A stretch of DNA of 64,000 nt from Sulfitobacter noctilucae. Its GTDB lineage: Bacteria > Pseudomonadota > Alphaproteobacteria > Rhodobacterales > Rhodobacteraceae. Both the position numbers and the translations under genes were made by a program. Shown here one piece after another: positions 44,353 through 53,950 of this stretch. Within the stretch, counting starts at the first letter, position 1. Each line of letters opens with the position of its first letter. The DNA is taken from assembly GCF_000622365.1 (NCBI RefSeq), contig NZ_JASC01000004.1:62001-126000 (forward strand). Reading direction: 5' to 3'. Below the pieces are notes generated by a model, which made no database searches, was not told where the DNA came from, and was given only the letters and a program-made list of their open reading frames with translations.

Positions 44353-45564
44353 TTATGCGCCCCCGCTCATGGTCACTTTGGCGATGATGCCACGTTGGAT
44401 TTCGTTGGAACCGCCAAAGATCGACAGTTTGCGGTTATTGAAGTATTTCGCCGCCACCGGGCCTGCGCCCAGCGGATCGGGCAGACCGGCGTTCGATCCT
44501 TCCACAGCCTCGGATGCGAAAGGCATCGCATAGGCACCTGCCGTGCGGCGGGCCAGATCGTTGATTTCCTGACGGATCACTGTGCCTTTGACCTTAAGCA
44601 TCGACGCCTCGACACCGGGGGCCGAGCCTGCCGCCGCTTTGGAAATGATCCGCATGTTCGTGGTCGCCATCGCCTTGAGATCAATCTCAACCTGCGCCAC
44701 ACGCGCGGCGAAATGCGGGTTCTGGATGAGCGGCTTGCCGCCCGCCATCTCGGATTTCGCCAAGCGCTTCACGGTGTTCAGACCCGCCTGCGAGAAACCA
44801 ACGCCTGCAATGTTCGTGCGCTCGTGGGTCAGCAGATACTTGGCATAGGTCCAGCCCTTGTTCTCTTCACCGACCAGATTTTCGACCGGCACTTTGACAT
44901 CTGTGAACCAGACTTCGTTCACCTCGGGCGTGCCGTCGAGCAGGATAATCGGGCGCACTTCGATGCCCGGTGTGTCCATGTCGATCAGCAAAAAGGAGAT
45001 GCCCTCTTGCTGTTTGACGTCCTTATCGGTGCGCACCAGACAGAAGATCATGTTGGCGTGTTGGCCCAGCGTGGTCCATGTTTTCTGGCCGTTGACGATG
45101 TAGTGTTTGCCATCGTCGGATTTCACGGCAGTCGTCTTGAGCGAGGCGAGGTCGGAACCGGCACCCGGCTCTGAATAGCCCTGACACCACCAATCGTCGC
45201 CGTTCAACATGCGCGGCAGCCAATAATCGTTCTGCTCTTTGGAGCCGAATTTCTGCAGCACAGGCGCGAGCATCGAGAACCCGAAGGGCACAACGCGCGG
45301 CGTGTTGGCAGCGGCACATTCCTCTTCCCAGATGTGGCGCTGAACGGCATTCCACTCGGCACCGCCAAATTCTTTGGGCCAGTTCGGCACCAGCCAGCCC
45401 TGTTCGTTCAGGATCGCATGCCAGCGCTCCATATCATCTTTGGTCAGGTCGTCGCCGTCATTGCCGGCAACCTTGTCCGCCAGATCTTTCGGCAGTTTTT
45501 CGTCAAGAAACGTCCGCACTTCATCGCGGAAGGCTTTTTCTTCGTCGGTATAACTCAGGTCCAT
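44353..45564 (-). CDS. pimC: Acyl-CoA dehydrogenase, large subunit type (PimC-like)
   Basis: 403 residues. MDLSYTDEEKAFRDEVRTFL, YSEPGAGSDLASLKTTAV, NGQKTWTTLGQHANMIFCLV and the C-terminal RKLSIFGGSNEIQRGIIAKV match the large subunit of pimeloyl-CoA dehydrogenase. It lies directly before the small-subunit gene with no spacer. Together they would make the first oxidation of dicarboxylic acyl-CoA. Order in the operon, thiolase-C-D, agrees with pim clusters. Confidence 0.78.
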   Translation of the reverse strand: MDLSYTDEEKAFRDEVRTFLDEKLPKDLADKVAGNDGDDLTKDDMERWHAILNEQGWLVPNWPKEFGGAEWNAVQRHIWEEECAAANTPRVVPFGFSMLAPVLQKFGSKEQNDYWLPRMLNGDDWWCQGYSEPGAGSDLASLKTTAVKSDDGKHYIVNGQKTWTTLGQHANMIFCLVRTDKDVKQQEGISFLLIDMDTPGIEVRPIILLDGTPEVNEVWFTDVKVPVENLVGEENKGWTYAKYLLTHERTNIAGVGFSQAGLNTVKRLAKSEMAGGKPLIQNPHFAARVAQVEIDLKAMATTNMRIISKAAAGSAPGVEASMLKVKGTVIRQEINDLARRTAGAYAMPFASEAVEGSNAGLPDPLGAGPVAAKYFNNRKLSIFGGSNEIQRGIIAKVTMSGGA

Positions 45565-45575
45565 TTCAGCACTCC

Positions 45576-46751
45576 TTATGAGTAGATTTCAAACAGGCCA
45601 GCGGCACCCATGCCGCCGCCGATACACATGGTGACAACGCCCAGTTTCGCGCCACGGCGCTTGCCTTCCAGCAGCAGATGCCCGGTGCAGCGTGCGCCGG
45701 TCATCCCAAAGGGATGTCCGATGGCGATTGAGCCACCGTTGACGTTATATTTTTCCGGGTCGATGCCCAGCGTATCACGGGAATAGAGACATTGTGACGC
45801 AAAGGCCTCGTTCAGCTCCCAAAGGTCAATGTCGTCGACCTTGAGGCCATGACGCTCCAGCAGGCGCGGTACCGCGTAGATGGGGCCAATGCCCATCTCG
45901 TCCGGCTCGCAGCCCGCAACAGCAAAGCCCTTGAAAGCACCCAGCGGCGTCAGCCCCTGTTTTTCAGCATCTTTGCTGTCCATCACCACCACAGCGGCGG
46001 CACCATCCGACAACTGGCTGGCATTGCCCGCAGTTACAAAGCCGCCCTCGCGCACGGGCTGCAGTCCAGAGAGACCTTCGAGTGTCGTACCAGGGCGGTT
46101 GCATTCGTCCTTATCGACGGTCACCTCGTGCTGCGTGATTTCGCCGGTTTCCTTGTTCTGCATACCCATTGTGGTCTGCATCGGAACGATCTCGTGGTCG
46201 AATTTGCCCGCTTGCTGCGCCTCGTGGATCAAACGCTGGCTGCGCAGACCAAATTCATCTTGATACTCGCGGCTCAAACCATAGCGTTCCGCCACGATAT
46301 CGGCGGTCTCGATCATCGTCATATAGATGGCCGGTTTATGCTCTTCCAGCCACGGGTCTTTTACGCTCTTGGAGTTTGGCGCGACCATCGAGATGCTCTC
46401 GACCCCGCCTGCAACCATCGGGCCTGCGCCCTCTTGGGTGATTGCATTGGCGGCCATGGCGATGGATTGCAGACCGGAAGAGCAAAAACGGTTGACCGTC
46501 ACACCGGCAGCAGTGATCGGCAGCCCCGCGCGCAGCGCGATCTGGCGGGCGATATTGCCGCCGGTCGCCCCTTCGGGTGTGGCGCAGCCCATAACGACGT
46601 CTTCGATCTGTGCGGGATCAAGACCGGCGCGTTCCACGGCGTGTTCGACCACATGACCGCCCATTGCGGCACCGTGGGTCATATTGAACGACCCCCGGAA
46701 AGACTTGGCAAGCCCGGTGCGGGCAGTAGAGACGATGACAGCTTGTTTCAT
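45576..46751 (-). CDS. Acetyl-CoA C-acyltransferase (thiolase, PimB/FadA-like)
   Basis: 391 residues. The acyl-binding cysteine is in [20 protein letters not shown]; the His/Cys pair is in [20 protein letters not shown] and [17 protein letters not shown]. It splits 3-ketoacyl-CoA with CoA. Its start overlaps the FadJ-type gene stop by ATGA, and the PimC-like gene follows after 11 bases. Family assignment is firm, the chain specificity is inferred from the operon. Confidence 0.93.
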   Translation of the reverse strand: MKQAVIVSTARTGLAKSFRGSFNMTHGAAMGGHVVEHAVERAGLDPAQIEDVVMGCATPEGATGGNIARQIALRAGLPITAAGVTVNRFCSSGLQSIAMAANAITQEGAGPMVAGGVESISMVAPNSKSVKDPWLEEHKPAIYMTMIETADIVAERYGLSREYQDEFGLRSQRLIHEAQQAGKFDHEIVPMQTTMGMQNKETGEITQHEVTVDKDECNRPGTTLEGLSGLQPVREGGFVTAGNASQLSDGAAAVVVMDSKDAEKQGLTPLGAFKGFAVAGCEPDEMGIGPIYAVPRLLERHGLKVDDIDLWELNEAFASQCLYSRDTLGIDPEKYNVNGGSIAIGHPFGMTGARCTGHLLLEGKRRGAKLGVVTMCIGGGMGAAGLFEIYS

Positions 46752-48844
46752 TTTGCAGCGTCCTTATTCAGATCATCAAATGTGCGGCCCTGCGCCGCGA
46801 GGTCTTCGAGAAGGGGTGCGGGTTGCCAAAACCAGGCGTCATCCTGCGCATAGCGCTGGATGTCAGCCAGCACAGACGGCAAGCCCTGAATATCGGCCCA
46901 TTTCATGGGTCCCCCCCAATAGCGCGGAAAGCCGTAGCCGAAGAGCAACGTCATATCGACGTCCAGAGGACGGCGTGCGATGCCTTCGCCGACAACTTTC
47001 GCGGCTTCGTTCACCATGGCACACATATAGCGGCGCACAATATCTTCGTCTGTAAAAGGACGTGGCGTAATTCCCAACTCGGCCTGTTCGGCGGCGATCA
47101 GTTCGGCAATTTTGGGGTTGGGCACGCCCGCGCGTTTTCCCGCGGCGTAGATATAATAGCCCTCTCCCGTCTTCTGTCCGAAGTGCCCCTCTTCGCAGAG
47201 TTTGTCGATGTAGGTCGGCACCCGTTCATCAGGATGACGGTCCGGCGCTTTGCGTTTGCGGGTCATCCAGCCGATGTCCAGCCCAGCAAGGTCCGCAACC
47301 GCAAAGGGCCCCATCGCAAAACCGAAATCCACCAGCGCCTTGTCGATCTGATAAGGCGAGGCACCATCAAGCACCATGTGATCCGCCGCCGTGCGGTAGG
47401 TCGCCAGAATGCGGTTGCCAATGAACCCGTCACATACGCCCGCGCGGACCGAGATCTTGCCCAGCGCCTTGCCCAGCGCAAAACCGGTGGCGACGACATC
47501 CTTTGCTGTCTTTTCAGCGACAACGACCTCCAGCAGCTTCATGATATGTGCCGGCGAGAAAAAGTGCAGGCCGATTACATCAGCAGGACGCGATGTGGCG
47601 GCGGCAATTTCGTTCACGTCAAGATAAGAGGTGTTCGTGGCCAACACGCAGCCCGGCTTGCAGACGGAATCGAGTTTGGCAAAGACCTCTTTCTTGACGT
47701 CCATGTTTTCGAACACGGCTTCGACGACCAGATCGACATCACTCAGGCTGTCGTAATCGGTGGAAACGGTAAGTGCCTTTTCAGTAAGTGTATCGAATTT
47801 GTCCTGACTGATCTTACCACGCTTGAGCGCCCCCGAGAGGTTGCCAGAGATGCGCTCGTGCGCGGCTCGGGCAGCTTCCGGTTTCATCTCGATCAGGACC
47901 ACGTCCATGCCCGCCAGCAGTGCGGCAGTGGCAATGCCTGCCCCCATTGTCCCACCACCGATAACGCCAATCGTGTTCAGGCTGCGCGGCTCGACGCCCT
48001 TGAGTTCAGGCAGATTGCTGACAGCGCGTTCGGAGAAGAAGGCGTGGATCATGCCTTGGCGTTGGTCTGTCTGCATCAGCTCCATGAACAGATCGCGTTC
48101 TTTTTGCAGGCCTTGCTCAAAAGGCAGTTCCGTCGCGACCTGCACGGCACGCACGGCTGTCGCCGGACTAATCTGGCCACGGCCCTTTGCCAGCACCGCA
48201 TCATAGGTTGCGTCCCAGTCGATAGCATCGGCGGGTGGCAATTCACTCACCGGGCGGCGGGTCGCGCCATCCGCCAGCAATTCGGCCGCGTAGGCCAGAC
48301 CGACGGCTTCGGGGTCGCCTTCGGCCACACGGTCGAGGATGCCCAGATCGCGTGCAGCCTCGGCTTTGATCGGTGCGCCGCTGGTGATCATTTCCAGCGC
48401 CTTTTCAGCACCAGTCAAGCGCGGCAGCCGCTGTGTTGCACCGGCCCCGGGGATAAGGCCCAGATTGACCTCGGGCAGGCCGACTTTGGCAGAAGGCTGA
48501 GCGATGCGGTAATGCGCCGACAGCGCCACCTCAAGCCCGCCGCCCAGCGACACACCGTGCATGGAAGCCACCACGAGCAAAGGCGACGCTTCGATACGGT
48601 TGCACAGAATTGGCAGATACGGCTCCGTCGGCGGCTTGCCGAATTCAGTGATGTCTGCCCCTGCGATAAAGGCGCGGCCTTCGCCCACGATGACCACCGC
48701 CTTTACACCCGCATCCGCTTCGGCGCGTTCCATTGCGTCCCACAGGCCCTGTCGCACGGCTTGGGACAGCGCGTTAACGGGGGGGTTCTGGATGCGCAGG
48801 ACGGCAATGTCGTCGTGGCGGGTGTAGGCGATTTTATCTGTCAT
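46748..48844 (-). CDS. Bifunctional enoyl-CoA hydratase/3-hydroxyacyl-CoA dehydrogenase (FadJ/PimF-like)
   Basis: 698 residues. The crotonase half has [19 protein letters not shown] and [20 protein letters not shown]; the dehydrogenase half has [34 protein letters not shown] and [17 protein letters not shown]. It carries out the two middle steps of beta-oxidation. The start at 48844 has AGGAGA upstream; 48865 would add seven residues. It is first in the minus-strand operon. Confidence 0.93.
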   Translation of the reverse strand: MTDKIAYTRHDDIAVLRIQNPPVNALSQAVRQGLWDAMERAEADAGVKAVVIVGEGRAFIAGADITEFGKPPTEPYLPILCNRIEASPLLVVASMHGVSLGGGLEVALSAHYRIAQPSAKVGLPEVNLGLIPGAGATQRLPRLTGAEKALEMITSGAPIKAEAARDLGILDRVAEGDPEAVGLAYAAELLADGATRRPVSELPPADAIDWDATYDAVLAKGRGQISPATAVRAVQVATELPFEQGLQKERDLFMELMQTDQRQGMIHAFFSERAVSNLPELKGVEPRSLNTIGVIGGGTMGAGIATAALLAGMDVVLIEMKPEAARAAHERISGNLSGALKRGKISQDKFDTLTEKALTVSTDYDSLSDVDLVVEAVFENMDVKKEVFAKLDSVCKPGCVLATNTSYLDVNEIAAATSRPADVIGLHFFSPAHIMKLLEVVVAEKTAKDVVATGFALGKALGKISVRAGVCDGFIGNRILATYRTAADHMVLDGASPYQIDKALVDFGFAMGPFAVADLAGLDIGWMTRKRKAPDRHPDERVPTYIDKLCEEGHFGQKTGEGYYIYAAGKRAGVPNPKIAELIAAEQAELGITPRPFTDEDIVRRYMCAMVNEAAKVVGEGIARRPLDVDMTLLFGYGFPRYWGGPMKWADIQGLPSVLADIQRYAQDDAWFWQPAPLLEDLAAQGRTFDDLNKDAAK

Positions 48845-48886
48845 CTGGGTCTCCTGTTGATGCAAAGCGGTGGGCCGGGGTGTGTC

Positions 48887-49369
48887 CTAGCCGTAAATGA
48901 AACACGCGTTTTCGACCGCATCGGCCGGCAACGCCACTTCGGTCAGGTTTTCAAAATACATCCGGTCACTGGCAACCATCAGCCCGCCTTTGGCCAGCAA
49001 GGGCTCGATCAGCGGGGAAACGGCGCGAGCGAAATCATCGTTCTTGGCCGGATTGTGCCCGCCGAGATCGGCATGGATCAGCGAGGCCGTCGGGCCGAAG
49101 CGCTCTAAGGCCTGCGGAAGTGTTTCATGCACATCCCCCATGATCAACATCTCGTCGGGCGGCGTGCTTTTGGGGTGCGAGGCAATGGCGCGTTCAAAGA
49201 CGAACACGTCGCGCCCCGGCATGATCTCGACCATGTGGTGATAGGTGCGGCCATTGCCCAGACCCAATTCCAGCACCGGGCCAGACATGTCTTTGGTCTG
49301 GTCGGCGGCAAAGTTCAGGCAGGCGCGTTGCGATACCATGCGGTTGATGAATGCATCCAGTCGGCTCAT
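48887..49369 (-). CDS. SAM-dependent methyltransferase-like protein
   Basis: 160 residues. The SAM loop is PVLELGLGNGRTYHHMVE, with HADLGGHNPAKNDDFARAVS and LAKGGLMVASDRMYF downstream, a compact class I fold of the PF12692 type. It starts the run 42 bases before the FadJ-type gene and may be in the same transcript. Substrate unknown; no relation to beta-oxidation is known to me. Confidence 0.75.
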   Translation of the reverse strand: MSRLDAFINRMVSQRACLNFAADQTKDMSGPVLELGLGNGRTYHHMVEIMPGRDVFVFERAIASHPKSTPPDEMLIMGDVHETLPQALERFGPTASLIHADLGGHNPAKNDDFARAVSPLIEPLLAKGGLMVASDRMYFENLTEVALPADAVENACFIYG

Positions 49370-49512
49370 GTCGGGCTCCTTGTTGGCGGGGCGCGAATGG
49401 CCCTGCGGGGTGCGCGACGGTATCTAGCCCGATCGCCAAGGGAGTGCCAGTGGCGCGCAATTTTACGTCAGGGGATTTTCCGTTTTTGACCTGAGCCTTG
49501 GCGCGATGCGGC

Positions 49513-49812
49513 TTAGCTCGACAACCGTTCGCGCAGGTCTGCGATAATTTCCGGAATGATCTTATCTACCGGCCCGGATGGGGCTGACAACGCGTTCCCG
49601 GTCTGGGAGTCGTGCGAAAGAAAAACCGTGCGTCCGGGCAAGACCACTTCGAATTTGGCCGCAAAGCCGGTGTCATGCAGTTCCTTGATTTCTGCCTGCC
49701 AGTATTTTTCAAGATAGCGGCACAGACTGTGGCAATCTTCATGCGTTGGCGCAGCGACAATGTCGCAAATGACGGTACCGTCTGCTTGTTCGATAAGAGT
49801 TACAGCGTTCAT
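49513..49812 (-). CDS. Small protein, candidate immunity protein
   Basis: 99 residues, no family recognised. It opens MNAVTLIEQADGTVICDIVA, predicted alpha+beta, without signal peptide or membrane segment. Its start overlaps the stop of the toxin-like gene by ATGA, the place where the immunity gene of a toxin usually lies. It is acidic toward the C-terminus (VDKIIPEIIADLRERL). Its role as an immunity protein is inferred from position and size only. Confidence 0.6.
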   Translation of the reverse strand: MNAVTLIEQADGTVICDIVAAPTHEDCHSLCRYLEKYWQAEIKELHDTGFAAKFEVVLPGRTVFLSHDSQTGNALSAPSGPVDKIIPEIIADLRERLSS

Positions 49813-51239
49813 TCTAATCCCAGACTTCTGTTAACGCTTGGCCGCGAGCGTTGCGACGAGCCGATGATTTCCCGGAAGATATCATCTCCGGTGAAGCCTT
49901 TGTCCACCGTGCGACTATAGATCTGATCCCAGGTAAGGTTCGGGTTGTCACGGGCCAATTGGGCGGCAAGATTACGGTCAGCCATCAGGTCGCGTGCCTG
50001 AGTACGCGCGGCGTTGCGCAGCTGGAACGCCTGCCGCGCCTGCGCTTCGAGCGGCGCATCAGCCTCGAGTTGCCCGGGAATCAGTCTTTCTTGATTGAGG
50101 TACCATTCCCGCGCCTCGCGATTGGTAAGGGTTCCGGGCCGCGGATTGCCCGTGATCCGCCCCCAAATCCGTGTCCGCGACACACCGCGTGCGATCAGCA
50201 CGCCTGCGCCGGACAGGACAGCACCAGCCATGCCGCCTGTGATCCCGCCGATGGCCGCGCCGTCCAGACGGTCGATCACGCCCCCCTCGTCGTGGCCCGC
50301 CCCCGAGAGCGCGCCGGTCGCGGCACCGGTGCGCGCACCTGCCACCACAGCACCGCGCAACCCGTTGCCCGCGCGCGCGGCATTCGCGGCCGCACCGCCC
50401 ACGGGCACGAACATTGTCGGCACCATTCCGGCAACTTCGCCTCCGACATACCAGTTCGGGTTTGCAATACGCTCGGCGTTCATCAACTGGCGGCGCTCTG
50501 CCACCAGCTCTTCATAGGACCTGTCCGAGAACAGCGAATCGAGCCGTGCCATCCCTTCCTCGCCGAAGCCGAAGGTCAGGCCCTGCCCCCCGCCGCCAAA
50601 AAAGCTTTCAGCGTCCGAGGCCCGACGGGCGTTGGTCGCAAGCTCGTATTGATCAAAGTTGCGGCGACGATCATCGAGATAAAGCTGGTTCAGCATGTGA
50701 TCGGAGTCAAAGCCGGAGCTGACATAGTCCCACAACATATTGGCCCCGTAACCGGCACCTTGAAAAAACCCCACGCTTGGTTTTTCGTACTGCCCCGCCT
50801 CGCGGGCGATCTGATCATAGGCGCTGTTGAAACCGTCCTGATCCAGGCCTGCCGGAATACCGCGCCAGTCTTCTACTGCGTTCGCTTCCAGCTCCCGCTC
50901 GCGCTGGACTTCACCGATTTGTGCTTCGGCCGCGTCCATTGCCTCTTCTGTTCCGTAAATGACGTAAAGCTGCGTGATAGGCATTGCCAGCGGATGGCGC
51001 GGGGATTCGCCTTGGTCATTCAGCGTTCCGGAAGCGACCATATCACCCGAAGCCAGATCGTAGATGCGGTACCCGATTCCGGCGATCGGCTCGCCTGTGG
51101 TGTCGTCGATGGCCCCTGCCTCGACCCAATTGTCACCGCACCCTTCGCAGACCTGGCCGACTGTGCCGCTGGGCTGTTGTTCGGCGACAAGCATCCCTTG
51201 CCGCAACTGGGCCGGGCTGGCTGGATCTTCGGGGTCCAT
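49809..51239 (-). CDS. Large multidomain protein resembling a polymorphic-toxin / type VI effector
   Basis: 476 residues. Residues about 30-110 (GQVCEGCGDNWVEAGAIDDT, then GEPIAGIGYRIYDLASGDM) look like a beta-rich carrier domain; residues about 275-355 are glycine/alanine-rich and hydrophobic (GGAAANAARAGNGLRGAVVA), as in effector transmembrane zippers. The helical C-terminal 110 residues (TNREAREWYLNQERLIPGQL, RTQARDLMADRNLAAQL, IIGSSQRSRPSVNRSLG) recall tails of RHS-type toxins, by memory. It lies between a possible adaptor and a possible immunity gene. No VgrG, PAAR or secretion gene is in the window. Toxin activity is inference. Confidence 0.6.
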   Translation of the reverse strand: MDPEDPASPAQLRQGMLVAEQQPSGTVGQVCEGCGDNWVEAGAIDDTTGEPIAGIGYRIYDLASGDMVASGTLNDQGESPRHPLAMPITQLYVIYGTEEAMDAAEAQIGEVQRERELEANAVEDWRGIPAGLDQDGFNSAYDQIAREAGQYEKPSVGFFQGAGYGANMLWDYVSSGFDSDHMLNQLYLDDRRRNFDQYELATNARRASDAESFFGGGGQGLTFGFGEEGMARLDSLFSDRSYEELVAERRQLMNAERIANPNWYVGGEVAGMVPTMFVPVGGAAANAARAGNGLRGAVVAGARTGAATGALSGAGHDEGGVIDRLDGAAIGGITGGMAGAVLSGAGVLIARGVSRTRIWGRITGNPRPGTLTNREAREWYLNQERLIPGQLEADAPLEAQARQAFQLRNAARTQARDLMADRNLAAQLARDNPNLTWDQIYSRTVDKGFTGDDIFREIIGSSQRSRPSVNRSLGLE

Positions 51240-51958
51240 CAGGCAATCCCGTCGTAGAAGGTCTGCAGCTGATCGCAGAGGTCTTCTCGGGCTGCGCTTT
51301 CGACAATTTTGCGCAAATTGCGCATCAGCGGATCATCGAACCAATAGATACCGTGTATCAGGGCAACGCCCAGATAGGCCGTCCGCCGAACCGGATCGCT
51401 CAGCCCGTAGCCATCCGCATGTGACGCGGAATGCGCAAGGAACACATCGGTATCACGCTGTGTCGAAAGGCCGGGATGGTGCGGCGTCAGGTTTGCCAAA
51501 GCTGTCTGCGCGTCCTGATGTGTCCGTAGTCTGGCCACCAGCCGCGTGCCAAAGTGCCCGGTACCGTGGCCGGTCCAGGTGCCGGACAGCCAGTCCTGCA
51601 CAAACTCGGTAAAAAGAACGAGCCGGCGGTCCTGCGGAATGTCGCCCCGCATCAGCGAGGTGCTGATACCCTTTTCAAGCCGGCTGTCCTGAGGAAAATG
51701 CGCGCCCAGCGTCACGCCCATGACAGCCAGTTTGAAAGTCTCACGCTTGGCAGTGATAGCAAAAGCCAGCGCATAATCCCGGACGGTCTGCACGAATGTC
51801 TCTGCGATCTCGGGCGTCGCACCAAGGGCGGCCATATGTGCGGGGTAAAGTTTGATCAAAGCTGCGCCGGTGTCCCGGTTCCAATCGGCACTCGCCTGCG
51901 CCTCGAAGGAGGCAAATTGATCCCTGGAAAACTTCATACCCATACGCAAAAATGCCAA
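51239..51958 (-). CDS. Uncharacterised protein, possible effector adaptor
   Basis: 239 residues, mostly helical, no family named with confidence. Sequence includes YALAFAITAKRETFKLAVMG and a tail GIYWFDDPLMRNLRKIV. It overlaps the toxin-like gene by one base and is first in the unit. The track start is a TTG with AGGGA five bases upstream; ATG codons at 51943 and 51937 are alternatives lacking that spacing. Proteins of this layout next to type VI effectors often load them; that is a guess here. Confidence 0.55.
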   Translation of the reverse strand: MAFLRMGMKFSRDQFASFEAQASADWNRDTGAALIKLYPAHMAALGATPEIAETFVQTVRDYALAFAITAKRETFKLAVMGVTLGAHFPQDSRLEKGISTSLMRGDIPQDRRLVLFTEFVQDWLSGTWTGHGTGHFGTRLVARLRTHQDAQTALANLTPHHPGLSTQRDTDVFLAHSASHADGYGLSDPVRRTAYLGVALIHGIYWFDDPLMRNLRKIVESAAREDLCDQLQTFYDGIA

Positions 51959-52180
51959 TCTGTTCCCTTTGAAGAAAACGTTGCCTCTCCGACCACAACC
52001 TCAGGTGAGACTATCGCCAGATCAGCGGAACGCAAGAATAGCGTGCAAAATTTAAGCCTGCGGAGAGCGCAAGCGCCCCGCGGCGCGGCAAAGGCGTCGA
52101 TCCACCGGATTCGCTAGACGATCTGGTTCAAATCGGCTTCACTCCGAATCCGAAACCGTAGCCTGCTTGAATGGATCCAT
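51959..52180. other. Divergent promoter region, 222 bases
   Basis: Separates the minus-strand toxin-like unit from the plus-strand peptide importer. No ORF of note is present. A GC-rich stretch (52066-52090) could fold. No clear ribosome site precedes the importer ATG at 52181. Confidence 0.3.
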
Positions 52181-53950
52181 ATGACCGCCTTGCTGGACGT
52201 AGATGCGCTGACCATTGGGTTCGGCAACGCCCCGCCAGTGGTGTCGGACGTCAGCTTTTCCGTGCAGCCGGGCGAGACGCTGGCGCTGGTGGGCGAAAGC
52301 GGGTCGGGCAAGACGCTGACCTGCCGCACCGCGCTGCGGGTGTTGCCTGAGACGGCGCAGGTCAGAGGGGGGTCGGTTACTTTCGCCGGGCAGAACGGCC
52401 CTGTCGATTTGCTGCATGCCCCGGAACGCGAGATGCGGCGGATCAGGGGCAACCGCATCGCGATGATCTTTCAGGAGCCGATGCGCTCGCTGTCGCCGCT
52501 GCACCGGCTTGGCAATCAGGTGGGCGAAGTTTTGCGTCTGCACCGGGATATGGGCAAGTCCGAGGCAAAGCGGCGGGTGCTGGAGCAATTCGAAAAGGTA
52601 GGCTTTGCCGACGCCGAACGCGCCTTTCGCAGCTATCCTTTCGAGATGTCGGGCGGGATGCGTCAACGCGCGATGATCGCCATGGCAATGGTGGCGCAGC
52701 CTGAACTGCTTATCGCGGACGAACCGACGACCGCGCTGGATGTGACCACGCAAGCGCAGGTGTTGGGGCTGATCAACAGCTTGCAGCAAGAAACCGGGAT
52801 GGCGGTTATTCTTGTCACGCACGATCTGGGTGTGGTGGCGAATATGGCCGAACATGTGGTGGTGATGAACAAGGGCCGCGTGATGGAGGCAGGCCGCGCC
52901 GAGCATATCCTGCGCAATCCGTCTCATGGCTATACCCAAAAGCTTTTTGCGGCGGCTCCGATGATCCCGACAGTGGCGACCCCGGCGCCAAAGCTTGAAT
53001 ACGACGATGTGATCCTTGATCTGAAATCGGTGACCAAGACCTACACGATGCGGGCCAGCGGCTGGCGCAGCCCGGTCCAGATCACAGCCTGCCGCGATGT
53101 GAACCTGCAGGTACCGCGCGGCAAAACGCTGGCGGTTGTGGGCGAAAGCGGGTCAGGCAAAACGACCTGTGCGCGGGTGGCGCTTGGTGCGGAGCATCCC
53201 GATCCGGGCGGCGAAGTGATGTTTCGGCCCGTAGCCGGAGAGCCCGCGCTGCCGGTTCATGACATGACCCGAGAGCAACGGACCACCTTTCAGCGCGAAG
53301 CGCAGATGGTGTTCCAGGACCCCTACTCATCGCTCAGCCCCCGGATGAGGGTTCTGGATGCGATGACCGAACCGATGGACATCCACCACATCGGCAGCCG
53401 GTCGGAGCGGCGCGACAAAGCTGCCGAGATGTTGCGTCTGGTGGGCCTCGACCCTGATATGCTGCGGCGCTATCCGCACGCGTTTTCAGGCGGGCAGCGC
53501 CAGCGCCTATCGATTGCCCGCGCACTTACGCTGGACCCCAAGCTGCTGATCTGCGACGAGCCGACCTCTGCGCTTGATGTTTCTGTGCAGGACCAGATCC
53601 TGAGCTTGCTGGAAGACATCCGCGCTCAGGCGGGCCTGAGCTACCTGTTTATCAGCCATGACCTCGCCGTGGTTGCGCGGATTGCCGACGAAGTTGCGGT
53701 GATGCGTGCAGGTGTGATCGTCGAACAGGCGCCGCCCGACACGCTGTTCTTCAACCCGCGCCACCCCTACACCAAGGCACTGATCGCAGCCCAGCCAGAG
53801 CCGGATGTGACGCGACCCATCGACCTTGATCTGGTGTCGAAAGGGGCCGGTGCGCCGACAAACTGGCCTGAAATGTACCGGTTTGATGGCGACACAGCCC
53901 CCGACTTGCGTGAGCTGGAGCCGGGTCATAAGGTGCGGTGTCATGCGTAG
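52181..53950 (+). CDS. ABC transporter ATP-binding protein, two fused ATPase domains (DppD-DppF type)
   Basis: 589 residues. Two complete ATPase units: Walker A VGESGSGKTLTCRTALRVLP and later VVGESGSGKTTCARVALG; signatures MSGGMRQRAMIAMAM and FSGGQRQRLSIARALTLDP; Walker B LLIADEPTTALD and LLICDEPTSALD. It drives a peptide/nickel-type importer encoded next. It is first in the operon and overlaps the binding-protein gene by eight bases. Such fused ATPases are common in Rhodobacteraceae oligopeptide systems. Confidence 0.93.
   Translation: MTALLDVDALTIGFGNAPPVVSDVSFSVQPGETLALVGESGSGKTLTCRTALRVLPETAQVRGGSVTFAGQNGPVDLLHAPEREMRRIRGNRIAMIFQEPMRSLSPLHRLGNQVGEVLRLHRDMGKSEAKRRVLEQFEKVGFADAERAFRSYPFEMSGGMRQRAMIAMAMVAQPELLIADEPTTALDVTTQAQVLGLINSLQQETGMAVILVTHDLGVVANMAEHVVVMNKGRVMEAGRAEHILRNPSHGYTQKLFAAAPMIPTVATPAPKLEYDDVILDLKSVTKTYTMRASGWRSPVQITACRDVNLQVPRGKTLAVVGESGSGKTTCARVALGAEHPDPGGEVMFRPVAGEPALPVHDMTREQRTTFQREAQMVFQDPYSSLSPRMRVLDAMTEPMDIHHIGSRSERRDKAAEMLRLVGLDPDMLRRYPHAFSGGQRQRLSIARALTLDPKLLICDEPTSALDVSVQDQILSLLEDIRAQAGLSYLFISHDLAVVARIADEVAVMRAGVIVEQAPPDTLFFNPRHPYTKALIAAQPEPDVTRPIDLDLVSKGAGAPTNWPEMYRFDGDTAPDLRELEPGHKVRCHA

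Noticed and set aside
42907..45174. 755-residue open frame on the plus strand
   Set aside because: It lies antisense to the thioesterase and two acyl-CoA dehydrogenase genes, whose family motifs are clear; its own sequence is His/Arg-rich with no recognisable domain. A shadow frame of GC-rich DNA.
46823..49108. 761-residue open frame on the plus strand
   Set aside because: Antisense to the FadJ-type gene and the methyltransferase; composition typical of an antisense frame and no family motif.
49851..51257. 468-residue open frame on the plus strand
   Set aside because: Antisense to the toxin-like gene; cysteine- and histidine-rich shadow sequence. The minus-strand frame has the coherent neighbours and start/stop overlaps.
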